Part shown: positions 1 to 7,097 of the stretch, piece after piece
Position numbering within the stretch: the stretch's first letter is position 1
Layout: the number at the start of each line of letters is the position of its first letter
Assembly: GCF_003007785.1 (NCBI RefSeq)
Contig: NZ_PXOH01000038.1
Coordinates: forward strand, 1-40,332
Origin: Aphanothece hegewaldii CCALA 016
Lineage (GTDB): Bacteria > Cyanobacteriota > Cyanobacteriia > Cyanobacteriales > Microcystaceae
Reading direction: 5' to 3'
DNA: 40,332 nucleotides
Made by a program: the position numbers and the translations under genes
Notes under the pieces: generated by a model
What the model saw: the letters and a program-made list of their open reading frames with translations, nothing else
Told to the model about the DNA's origin: nothing
Database searches by the model: none

Positions 1-114
1 GTATTAAACCGCGCAGGTATCGGTATGGAAGTAATGCACGAGCGCAATGCTCACAACTTCCCCTTAGATTTAGCTTCGGCTGAACCTATGTCCGCTCCCG
101 CAATCAATGGTTAA
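1..114 (+). CDS. psbA: Photosystem II D1 protein, C-terminal end (partial)
   Basis: The window begins inside this gene; only the last 37 codons and the TAA are present. The reading frame gives the D1 C-terminus: the conserved NRAGIGMEVMHERNAHNFPL segment, containing the His and Glu region that ligates the Mn4CaO5 cluster, then LDLA followed by the cleaved tail SAEPMSAPAING. In known D1 proteins the CtpA protease cuts after the Ala of LDLA so that the free carboxylate can bind the metal cluster. The tail here is 12 residues; the tails I know from other cyanobacteria are usually 16. Membrane-embedded in the thylakoid. Identification is essentially certain; which psbA copy (standard, stress or low-oxygen form) cannot be told from this fragment. 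Confidence 0.97.
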   Translation, partial: VLNRAGIGMEVMHERNAHNFPLDLASAEPMSAPAING

Positions 115-135
115 TCTTTGAGATTCCAACAGAAG

Positions 136-167
136 GCACTCCAGTAAATGGGGTGCTTTTTGTTTTT
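136..167 (+). terminator. Rho-independent terminator after psbA
   Basis: GCACTCC (136-142) pairs with GGGGTGC (150-156) around a 7-base loop, with one G-T wobble, and is followed by a T-rich run (157-167). It lies 22 bases after the psbA stop and is oriented to end psbA transcription. Confidence 0.8.
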
Positions 168-324
168 GGGGGGTTTTCTGTTAGCATCTGAATTTTAACT
201 GAGAATTTTCTAAAAAATATCTTTGAAAATACCATAAAACATTTCAGCGAGAACTTAGAGGGTTATCATTCCTGCATCTTAGATTCAAGCCACAATAACA
301 GTGTTAGAAGCTAAACGTTAAACA

Positions 325-1368
325 ATGCTAACCAAAATTTCTCAATTTTTAAGTCATATTCCTAGTTTAGTTTATCTGTGGGTTGCTGTTCTGATTTTTG
401 CTGCTTCTAATTCAGTGACGCGCAAGATTATCGAACTTGGGGAACATCATCTTGTTAATGGCAGAAATCCGATATCGTTGTGTAATGTGTTGTTTGTCGG
501 GAATATTTGCGCTTTTCTGGTGATGATCTCGATCTTTTATTCAGAATGGAAACCTCGCAAACTCAAAAATCTGACTCGTGGTGATTGGATCAGTTTAACA
601 ATTATTGGGAGCTTATCGGGTGCGATCGCTCCTGCTCTCATTTTTACCGCTCTTGATCAAACGAATGTTACTAATGTAGTCTTAATTGGTCGCTTGGAAC
701 CGCCTCTAACACTAGCTTTGAGCGTTTGGCTATTGGGAGTGCGGGTTAATTTTTGGACGGTTGTCAGTTCCTTGATGACTCTAGTTGGTGTGCTAACAAC
801 GGCTTTTTTAGGAAGTTCTGGACAAGCGATCGCAACAATGGGCGGTTTACACTTAGGAAAAGGTGAGCTAGAGATCGCACTTGCTGCAATCATTTTATCG
901 GTTGCAACTGTCATCAGTAAGTCGCGTTTAAAGTCGATTCCAATTGGAATTTTTAGTATTTATCGGACAGTTATCGGTACAGTGATCTTTTTCATTCTAG
1001 CTAACGCGCTCTACGGTTCACATCATTTTTCTGATGCTTTCTCTCCTTATCTTTGGGCGTGGATGTTCCTTTATGCTACTGTGATCGTCGTTGTTGGGCA
1101 ACTCTGCTGGTTTGCGGGACTCAGAAATGCTACTTCAAAAGATACAACTTTAGCGAGTTCATTTAATCCAATTGCTGCGATCTTCATGGCTTATCTCATC
1201 TTAGGAGAAATGCCGAGTCCTGCTCAATATTTGGGAGGAAGTATCATTTTAGCTGGAATTTTCTTGAGTTTAATCGGGAATTTTACATACACTAAAAATA
1301 AAAATTTGTCAAGTAGATCAAGTTTAATAAATGCGATGGAAATGGCGATCGGTTTTCGGGGAATTTAG
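325..1368 (+). CDS. DMT superfamily (EamA-type) transporter
   Basis: The 347-residue protein is almost wholly hydrophobic, with about ten predicted membrane helices in two halves. This is the usual layout of drug/metabolite transporters with two EamA repeats. Family-like features include the short polar link near residues 100-130 (ALDQTNVTNVVLIGRLEPPL), the second-half segment near residues 255-300 (GLRNATSKDTTLASSFNPIA) and the final helix preceded by LGEMPSPAQYLGG. The substrate cannot be predicted. The ATG at 325 starts shortly before the first helix and there is no better downstream start. It stands alone between psbA and a tRNA gene on the other strand. Membrane location and family are well supported; function is unknown. 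Confidence 0.85.
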   Translation: MLTKISQFLSHIPSLVYLWVAVLIFAASNSVTRKIIELGEHHLVNGRNPISLCNVLFVGNICAFLVMISIFYSEWKPRKLKNLTRGDWISLTIIGSLSGAIAPALIFTALDQTNVTNVVLIGRLEPPLTLALSVWLLGVRVNFWTVVSSLMTLVGVLTTAFLGSSGQAIATMGGLHLGKGELEIALAAIILSVATVISKSRLKSIPIGIFSIYRTVIGTVIFFILANALYGSHHFSDAFSPYLWAWMFLYATVIVVVGQLCWFAGLRNATSKDTTLASSFNPIAAIFMAYLILGEMPSPAQYLGGSIILAGIFLSLIGNFTYTKNKNLSSRSSLINAMEMAIGFRGI

Positions 1369-1492
1369 GGCGTTAACGGGTTTGTAGCCTGACTGAAACT
1401 AGAGTACCTGCGACTGCTGATGATGTGATCTGTCACCGCTTCAAAGGCAATCAAACATTGTCCATACACAAACCTTAAATCTTTTACTACAA

Positions 1493-1577
1493 CGGAGAGG
1501 GAGAGATTCGAACTCTCGGAAGGTTTCCCTTCACTCGATTTCAAGTCGAGCGCATTAGACCACTCTGCCACCTCTCC
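1493..1577 (-). tRNA. tRNA-Ser (anticodon UGA)
   Basis: On the minus strand a 7-bp acceptor stem forms between GGAGAGG (5' end at 1577) and CCTCTCC (3' end at 1494), with discriminator G at 1493. The anticodon arm is CTCGA-CTTGAAA-TCGAG, which puts TGA at the anticodon. A long variable arm and a T arm containing GGTTCGAATCC-like sequence (GAGTTCGAATCTC) fit a class II serine tRNA of 85 nt. CCA is not encoded. Confidence 0.95.
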
Positions 1578-1605
1578 AAAGATCCTTATCATAGCAAAAA
1601 TTGGG

Positions 1606-2529
1606 CTAAACTGCTTCAATAAGATTTTCTTTTGTGGAGTAGATTAAATTTTCACTTACGATCTGGTACTCTGGATCGATCCAGACTAGACTCGCTTGCG
1701 TTACTTTCTTTTGTTCAAGAGTCACAAGAGAAAAATTACGCAGTTTTTGCCCATTTTGTTCTATGATACGCGGAACTAATGCAGCATTCAAGTAAATTGT
1801 GTTTTCTGGACTAATTTCGATCTGGGTTCTTAGTCGGGTTTGGGTATGTCTTAGACGATGGTGCATATGTCCAAAGGTAACTAGGGGAATGGTTTTACCC
1901 ATTTGTCTTGAAAGTGCGATCGCCTCAGTAAAATCAGGATCACCGTGATCCCCTCCGATGGGTTGCCAATCTTTGCCACAAATATCTTCTGCAAGTTCAC
2001 CGAGTCCAAAGGGGCCATTATGTCCTAAAAAAATCAGTGTATCAAACGCGGTTTTTTCCACTTGTTCCATGATTTTAGCGGTAGACTCAGTAAAATTATT
2101 TACCCCATAACGAGTCTGTAAAAATGTTTTATTTTTCCAATCTGAACCCCCCCAACTAAAGGGACGACTTCCTACAATCGATAATTGAAACTCAGGAAAA
2201 TCTAACTTACCGTACCCGACATGAGCCTCACCCAGTAAATTTAATTGTTCTTGTACCCAGTCTTCTTTATCATGGTCGTAGGGCGATTGTTTACGTCCCC
2301 ATGATGTAGCGCTATACCATGCGTCATGATTGCCCATTATAGCCGCTTTAGGCAGGTCACTAGACGCGATTCGACGGACTACACCCATAGATTCATTGCC
2401 AAAATCACCAACAAATAAAACTAAATCGACTCCTAAGTGTTTGAGGGTAAGATTATCTTGTTCTTCCCATTGCTCGTGGATATCTCCAACTACTGCAATT
2501 TTAATCTGATCCTTTGACTGAATGGTCAT
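1606..2529 (-). CDS. Metallophosphoesterase (calcineurin-like), cyanobacterial TIGR04168-type
   Basis: All the metal-binding blocks of the calcineurin-like phosphoesterase fold are present: GDIHEQW near the N-terminus, VGDFGNES, GNHDAWY, LGHNGP and FGHMHHRL. The two metals would be held by these Asp, Asn and His residues. The protein probably hydrolyses a phosphate ester or nucleotide, but the substrate is not predictable. I place the start at the ATG at 2529 (MTIQSKDQIKIAVVGD), because family members begin just ahead of the first metal motif. An in-frame ATG at 2577 would add 16 residues without matching the family. It ends beside tRNA-Ser and may be preceded in the same transcript by the 28-codon ORF at 2607-2693. 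My recollection that this is the family TIGR04168 is moderately sure. Confidence 0.88.
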   Translation of the reverse strand: MTIQSKDQIKIAVVGDIHEQWEEQDNLTLKHLGVDLVLFVGDFGNESMGVVRRIASSDLPKAAIMGNHDAWYSATSWGRKQSPYDHDKEDWVQEQLNLLGEAHVGYGKLDFPEFQLSIVGSRPFSWGGSDWKNKTFLQTRYGVNNFTESTAKIMEQVEKTAFDTLIFLGHNGPFGLGELAEDICGKDWQPIGGDHGDPDFTEAIALSRQMGKTIPLVTFGHMHHRLRHTQTRLRTQIEISPENTIYLNAALVPRIIEQNGQKLRNFSLVTLEQKKVTQASLVWIDPEYQIVSENLIYSTKENLIEAV

Positions 2530-2606
2530 TCCGTAGATAAGTGAGGTGAAATATAACTTATGATTGTATCCTATCATTCCTCAAAGGCTGGTGTCAGGTT
2601 TAATAA

Positions 2607-2693
2607 CTACTTGACTTGACTAAAAAAAATCGCCGCTAAAATAATTAAACCCAGTAAAGCTAAAGGTACCCAAAGATTAGATAATTTAATCAT
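2607..2693 (-). CDS. Possible 28-residue single-helix membrane protein
   Basis: A minus-strand ORF starts with ATG at 2693 and reads MIKLSNLWVPLALLG then LIILAAIFFSQVK before TAG. It is a short polar N-terminus, one hydrophobic helix of about 20 residues and a basic end, the form of the small single-helix subunits of photosynthetic and respiratory complexes. It does not match PetL, PetN, PetG, PsbT, PsbX, PsaI, PsaM or Psb30 as I know them. It lies 29 bases upstream of the longer possible start of the metallophosphoesterase on the same strand. There is no clear Shine-Dalgarno sequence, and a random ORF of this length is possible, so the call is tentative. Confidence 0.3.
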   Translation of the reverse strand: MIKLSNLWVPLALLGLIILAAIFFSQVK

Positions 2694-2713
2694 AAAAGGA
2701 TTATTTTAAAAAT

Positions 2714-5236
2714 ATGTCTCCTCAAGATATTGTAACTTGGTTAAAAGAACGCACTAACTTAAATGTATTAAGTGATGATGTGCTAAATGCGATCGCTATT
2801 CAACTTGAAGATAAAACGATTCCTATTTACCAAGATTTGGCGGTAGAAAATATCGTTTCAGATGGAATTTATATTCTTCGTTCGGGATGTCTAGAAACTA
2901 ATAGTAAACAGTTTCGTGCTTTGGGTTTAATTCCAAGTTCGGTGATTAATATAAAATCGGTATTACTCAATCAACCCTCATCAGAAACGATTACCAGTTT
3001 AAGTCAGTGTGAAGTGTGGTTTCTCAGTTCACAAAAATTACAAGAACTCGTAAAACAATACTCAGAAATTCCTCAACTATTTTCTATACAACTCGCTAAA
3101 GAACTCGAAGAAATTTCACAAAAACTCAGTTTTGAACAAGAACGACAAAACTTATTAAGATCTTATGTTGTTCCACGAGCTAAACGCGGTATTGTCGGCA
3201 AAAGTCGTTATGCAGAAAGATTGAGATCTGATATTAAACAAGCGTCTCGAAGTCATCAAAGTGTTTTAATTTTTGGTGAACCTGGACTCGAAAAAGATAA
3301 TATGGCTGCTTTAATTCATTATGGATCTTCTTTTCGTCAACAGCCAATTATTAAAGTTAATTGTTCAACTCTCAAAACAAATGGTATAGAATTATTTGGT
3401 CAAGAAGGAGGGAAAATAGGTTTACTCGAAGCGTTAGGGGAAGGAACTTTAATTTTAAATAATATTCAAGAACTTCCTCAAGAATTAATTCTCTCTCTTG
3501 TTGAATTACTTAAAAATAATATTTATACACCCGTTAGTCGTTTCAATCAATCCTCTTTAGAAAAAACAAGTCTTGCTAGAATAATTATGATTTCTGAAAA
3601 GACTTTACCAGAAATAGATTCCCTTGTAAAGCATTTAATTAAAGTTCCTCCACTGCGAGTTAGAAAAGCGGATTTAGAAGACCAAGTAAAATATTATATT
3701 AATATACTTTGCCAAAGAAAAGGAGTAAAAAGACCAAAAGTTACACCCGAAGCAATTCGCAAATTACAAGCTTATGATTTTCCCAATAACTTAAGAGAAT
3801 TAGAAAGTTTAGTCGAACGTTCTCTAATTCAATTAGGCGATAATAAAATAATTACAGAAGAAATTATCTGGCCATCTCAGAATAAGAAAAAACAATATCG
3901 AATTAATTTATTAAATACTTATCCAAGATTGCGTCAATTTTTGCGTAGTCCTTGGTGGACGGATTATATTAATTATCGCTTTACGTCTTTTGTTTTTGCT
4001 ATTGTTGTTATTCTTCTATTTATTGGTCCACAAACAAGAGATCAAAACTTCGCTTTAAACTTATTTTGGGCGTGGTGGTGGCCATTAATATTAATAGGAT
4101 TTCCTTTTTTAGGGCGTGTTTGGTGTTCGGTTTGTCCCTTTATGATTTATGGGGAAATTACACAAAAACTTTCTTTAATTCTCTTTCCTAGACAACTAAA
4201 AAAATGGCCTAGACAAAGTGCGGAAAAATGGGGAGGATGGTTTTTATATGGCTTATTTGCTTTAATTTTACTTTGGGAAGAACTCTGGAATTTAGAAAAT
4301 ACTGCTTATTTATCTTCTTGTTTATTATTACTAATTACGGCTGGTGCGATGATTTTTTCTACTATTTTTGAAAGACGTTTTTGGTGTCGCTATTTATGTC
4401 CAATTGGTGGGATGAATGGGATGTTTGCTAAACTTTCTATGACCGAATTAAGAGCGCAACAGGGAACTTGTTCGGCTGAATGTACGACCTATCAATGTTA
4501 TAAAGGTGGTCCCCAAAAAGGGGAAGGAATGGAGACAGATGGCTGTCCTTTGTATTCCCATCCAGCACAATTAGAAAATAACCGAGATTGTGTTTTATGT
4601 ATGACTTGTCTCAAAGCTTGTCCTCATCGTTCAGTAGAATTTAATTTACGTTTTCCGGGGATTGAATTGTGGACAACTCATGTAGCTAGAAGTTATGAAG
4701 TTGCACTACTGTTTTTATTATTAGGAGCAGTTTTTTTACATCATTTACCTAAAATTTTGTTTCAACTTCAGCTAAAATTAGATTTAGAGATATTTTGGAT
4801 TCATGCAATAATATCAGTCTTTATTTTATTGATTCCTATCCTCTTACCTTGGTTTTCTCAAAGAATTATTAAACTATTTGCTCAAACTAAAAAAACTTGT
4901 AAATCTCTTTCTTTCCTTGAACTCGCTTACGGTTATTTACCTTTAGTATTAATGGCAAACCTCGCACATTATTTAAAATTATGGTTAGGTGAAGCAGGAA
5001 AAATTTTACCTGTCACATTTGCTACTTTTGGTTTACACGGTGAAAACTTACCTGTTTTAGTCGCTCATCCTGCGGTGATTTCTTTCTTACAAGGTTCAGT
5101 CCTAATTTTAGGTGCAATTACTTCTATTATTTTGACCCATAAAATAGCCAAACAATCTTTTAAATTATTAATTCCTCAGCATCTAACTATTATTATAATT
5201 ACTCTTATGATTTGGCAAGTTGTTGTAGGATATTAA
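2714..5236 (+). CDS. Degenerate sigma-54-activator-type AAA+ domain fused to a membrane polyferredoxin (NapH/CcoG-like)
   Basis: The 840-residue protein has three parts. Residues 1-150 resemble a cyclic-nucleotide-binding-like sensor ending in a coiled stretch. Residues about 155-390 align with the sigma-54 interaction AAA+ domain (IELFGQEGG, then PNNLRELESLVERS), but the Walker A is GEPGLEKD instead of GxxGxGKE, the Walker B is LILNN instead of FLDE, and the GAFTGA loop is missing. ATP hydrolysis and sigma-54 contact therefore look lost. Residues about 400-840 carry several membrane helices, the CxxCP (C471, C474) and CxxxCP (C558, C562) pairs of the NapH/NosR/CcoG group, and ferredoxin-like cysteines C586, C590, C595, C611, C626, C629, C632 and C636. 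Automatic pipelines probably call this a sigma-54 regulator, yet cyanobacteria are known to lack sigma-54. I infer a membrane redox protein with a ligand-sensing cytoplasmic part. Confidence 0.8.
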   Translation: MSPQDIVTWLKERTNLNVLSDDVLNAIAIQLEDKTIPIYQDLAVENIVSDGIYILRSGCLETNSKQFRALGLIPSSVINIKSVLLNQPSSETITSLSQCEVWFLSSQKLQELVKQYSEIPQLFSIQLAKELEEISQKLSFEQERQNLLRSYVVPRAKRGIVGKSRYAERLRSDIKQASRSHQSVLIFGEPGLEKDNMAALIHYGSSFRQQPIIKVNCSTLKTNGIELFGQEGGKIGLLEALGEGTLILNNIQELPQELILSLVELLKNNIYTPVSRFNQSSLEKTSLARIIMISEKTLPEIDSLVKHLIKVPPLRVRKADLEDQVKYYINILCQRKGVKRPKVTPEAIRKLQAYDFPNNLRELESLVERSLIQLGDNKIITEEIIWPSQNKKKQYRINLLNTYPRLRQFLRSPWWTDYINYRFTSFVFAIVVILLFIGPQTRDQNFALNLFWAWWWPLILIGFPFLGRVWCSVCPFMIYGEITQKLSLILFPRQLKKWPRQSAEKWGGWFLYGLFALILLWEELWNLENTAYLSSCLLLLITAGAMIFSTIFERRFWCRYLCPIGGMNGMFAKLSMTELRAQQGTCSAECTTYQCYKGGPQKGEGMETDGCPLYSHPAQLENNRDCVLCMTCLKACPHRSVEFNLRFPGIELWTTHVARSYEVALLFLLLGAVFLHHLPKILFQLQLKLDLEIFWIHAIISVFILLIPILLPWFSQRIIKLFAQTKKTCKSLSFLELAYGYLPLVLMANLAHYLKLWLGEAGKILPVTFATFGLHGENLPVLVAHPAVISFLQGSVLILGAITSIILTHKIAKQSFKLLIPQHLTIIIITLMIWQVVVGY

Positions 5237-5243
5237 ACGGTAG

Positions 5244-5262
5244 GGGTTTAGTCTCTAAACCC
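5244..5262 (+). terminator. Hairpin after the polyferredoxin gene
   Basis: GGGTTTAG (5244-5251) and CTAAACCC (5255-5262) form a perfect 8-bp stem with a 3-base loop, beginning 8 bases after the stop codon. The tail TTCTCAAT is only weakly T-rich, so termination may be partial. Confidence 0.55.
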
Positions 5263-5323
5263 TTCTCAATGTACTAAAAGATTAGATAATATAGATATGA
5301 CTTCTGTTTTTAGGTAAACTTTT

Positions 5324-5578
5324 ATGCAAACCAATTCACAGCAAGAAAACAAGAGACAATATACTGATGAAGAAATCCGTCAAATACTCATGGAACAAGC
5401 AAAAAAAGATTTAAAATCAATTAATCCAGACACTCTAATCATCTTAAGTTTTCCTGAAGAAATTACAAAACCTAATGAAAACATCAGATTTGGTGATTTA
5501 CCATTAGAAAATCAAGAAGGAATCCGTAAAGGTTTAGAATCTATTGCTAAAGGAGAGGTTAGTCGGTGGGAGATTTAA
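5324..5578 (+). CDS. Small acidic protein, likely antitoxin partner of the following broken toxin gene
   Basis: The 84-residue, highly polar protein has an N-terminal segment rich in Gln, Glu and Lys and a C-terminal part reading IRFGDLPLENQEGIRKGLES. I do not recognise a named domain. The call as an antitoxin rests on size, polarity and position: it ends 6 bases before the start of a RelE/ParE-like toxin reading frame on the same strand, the common order of type II modules. AGGT sits 8 bases before the ATG as a weak ribosome site. It could instead be an unrelated small cytoplasmic protein. Confidence 0.55.
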   Translation: MQTNSQQENKRQYTDEEIRQILMEQAKKDLKSINPDTLIILSFPEEITKPNENIRFGDLPLENQEGIRKGLESIAKGEVSRWEI

Positions 5579-5584
5579 AAAAAG

Positions 5585-5802
5585 ATGCCCTATGAAATAT
5601 GGAGAGCTTTAAATGTTCAACAAAAGCTTCAGATTTTAGAAGAAACTAATCCAGAAGTCTTTAATAAAATTTTACAGAAGAGGATTTTTTTACAGGTGAA
5701 CCTAATAAGCTTAAATCATTTTATATTAGTAATCTAATTATTGTCTATAATGTTTCCCATAGACTAAAAATTATTGAAATAGTAGATATTAGAGAATTAT
5801 AA
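5585..5802 (+). pseudogene. Frameshifted RelE/ParE-like toxin gene
   Basis: The frame from ATG 5585 reads MPYEIWRALNVQQKLQILEE and continues to KRIFL, then runs off into a premature stop after about 50 codons. The -1 frame continues as TGEPNKLKSFYISN and ends with KIIEIVDIREL and TAA at 5800-5802. This tail, with a beta-strand IVYNV and a closing EIVDIREL, is typical of RelE/ParE-fold toxins. The two frames meet at a run of seven T (about 5685-5691). One lost T, or a -1 ribosomal slip at T TTT TTA, would join them into a 72-residue protein. This could be a decayed toxin, a sequencing error in the homopolymer, or programmed frameshifting. Confidence 0.65.
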
Positions 5803-5816
5803 AGACTAATTAGTAA

Positions 5817-6191
5817 TCATAGACTATTATTATCTTCACTATTGTAAAAATTGTTTAAAATGTTCAGAATCTCAGAAACATTAATATCTTCTTTTTCTGA
5901 TTTGCTGTAAATTGTTAGTAATAAAACACTTGTTTCGGATTCAACCTGATAAATTAGACGATAACCTGCTCGTTTACCTTTTTGAATATTACTATTATTA
6001 ACTCTTACTTTATAAACAAGATAGTCTGTCCCTAATTTTGGAATATGATCGCCTAAAAAATTTCCAGTTTGAATTTGTTGTATTATTGGTTCAATATCAG
6101 AGCGAATATTACGATATTTTTTTGATAAACGATATAAATTGTTTTCAAACTCATCAGCAAATCTAATAGAAATAGAATTTGATTCACTCAT
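5817..6191 (-). CDS. RelE/HigB-type toxin of a type II toxin-antitoxin pair
   Basis: The 124-residue protein from ATG 6191 begins MSESNSISIRFADEFENNL and includes the pattern of the RelE fold: a helical hairpin (YRLSKKYRNIRSDIEPIIQQ), then strands around DYLVYKVRVNN, AGYRLIYQVE and VLLLTIYSKSEKEDI. Proteins of this fold usually cut mRNA on the ribosome. The reading frame stays open upstream to 6296, but that extension lies inside the antitoxin gene, so the internal ATG is the natural start. It overlaps the upstream antitoxin gene by 8 bases, which implies translational coupling. Its 3' end faces the frameshifted toxin gene 14 bases away. The precise subfamily is uncertain. Confidence 0.75.
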   Translation of the reverse strand: MSESNSISIRFADEFENNLYRLSKKYRNIRSDIEPIIQQIQTGNFLGDHIPKLGTDYLVYKVRVNNSNIQKGKRAGYRLIYQVESETSVLLLTIYSKSEKEDINVSEILNILNNFYNSEDNNSL

Positions 6192-6432
6192 CTTCAATTC
6201 GCTCCCATAGTTCAGATAAAGGTCGGGTTTTTCCTTCTTTAGCTTCTTGTAAAGCTCTCCGCAAACTTGCTTTAATTTCTTCAATAGGAGTATCATCGGG
6301 AGCTATTTCTGATTCTTCTTCAGGAACTAAAATAATGACTTTAACCCGACTAAAAGTATGAATTTCTAATAAATTATCTAAGACTAATTGTCCTTTTTCG
6401 TCAACAATTCCCGTCATTTCAAAGGCTTTCAT
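6184..6432 (-). CDS. Antitoxin partner of the RelE/HigB-type toxin
   Basis: The 82-residue acidic protein opens with MKAFEMTGIVDEKGQLVLDN, a short beta-rich N-terminus like that of cyanobacterial antitoxins of this kind, and closes with the helical segment KTRPLSELWERIEDE that would wrap the toxin. It lies directly upstream of the toxin gene with an 8-base overlap. It would neutralise the toxin and probably bind the promoter of the pair. The assignment rests on gene order and sequence style; no DNA-binding domain is clearly visible. Confidence 0.7.
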   Translation of the reverse strand: MKAFEMTGIVDEKGQLVLDNLLEIHTFSRVKVIILVPEEESEIAPDDTPIEEIKASLRRALQEAKEGKTRPLSELWERIEDE

Positions 6433-6474
6433 AACTTTTCCTCTGGTTGTTTGATATTTTTAATATTATAATTA

Positions 6475-7083
6475 CTAATTATGCACTGAAACAAGATAAC
6501 TTTGAATAAACTCTTGCACCGTTTCTAAACCTTCTTTAGTTTTCAGATTAGTAAAAACAAAGGGTTTTTCTCCGCGCATTTTTCTCGCATCTCGCTCCAT
6601 CACCGATAAATCTGCTCCCACCATTGGGGCTAAATCTATTTTATTAATCACTAATAAATCCGATTTAGTAATTCCAGGTCCACCCTTACGAGGAATTTTA
6701 TCACCTGCTGCAACATCAATCACATAAATAGTTAAATCGACTAATTCTGGACTAAAAGTAGCGGCTAAATTATCACCCCCACTTTCAAGGAACACTAAAT
6801 CTAAATTATTAAATTTGTGTTCTAATTGGTCAATTGCGGCTAAATTAATTGACGCATCTTCACGGATAGCTGTATGAGGACATCCCCCAGTTTCTACCCC
6901 TAAAATTCGGTCTGGTGTTAATGCTTGGGAACGGACTAAAAATTGTGCGTCTTCTTGGGTATAAATATCATTAGTCACCACAGCAATTTGATATTTAGCC
7001 CGCAAAGATTTACACAATAAATCTAATAATGCTGTTTTTCCTGAACCAACTGGGCCTGCAATTCCAACTCTTAAAGTAGACAT
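6475..7083 (-). CDS. ureG: Urease accessory GTPase UreG
   Basis: The 202-residue protein is a textbook SIMIBI-class GTPase. The P-loop GPVGSGKT lies at residues 10-17, followed by VVTNDIYTQEDAQFL, the metal-binding VETGGCPHTAIRED segment with the conserved Cys-Pro-His, the ESGGDNLAATFSPEL block and NKIDLAP for guanine recognition. UreG delivers nickel to urease in a complex with UreD/UreF/UreH in the cytoplasm. No other urease gene is in this window, so ureG stands apart from the structural genes. It begins 14 bases after dprA ends, as the last gene of a minus-strand cluster. Closely related HypB was considered, but the ESGGDNLAATFSPEL block is characteristic of UreG. Confidence 0.97.
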   Translation of the reverse strand: MSTLRVGIAGPVGSGKTALLDLLCKSLRAKYQIAVVTNDIYTQEDAQFLVRSQALTPDRILGVETGGCPHTAIREDASINLAAIDQLEHKFNNLDLVFLESGGDNLAATFSPELVDLTIYVIDVAAGDKIPRKGGPGITKSDLLVINKIDLAPMVGADLSVMERDARKMRGEKPFVFTNLKTKEGLETVQEFIQSYLVSVHN

Positions 7084-7097
7084 AGATATAAAAACAA

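Noticed and set aside
1365..1619. 84-residue minus-strand reading frame
   Set aside because: It runs through tRNA-Ser and has no recognisable protein features.
2714..5236. NosR of nitrous oxide reduction, hence a link to the NOS gene
   Set aside because: The membrane module is NapH/CcoG/NosR-like only in general; no nosZ or related gene is present and the shared name with NOS is coincidental.
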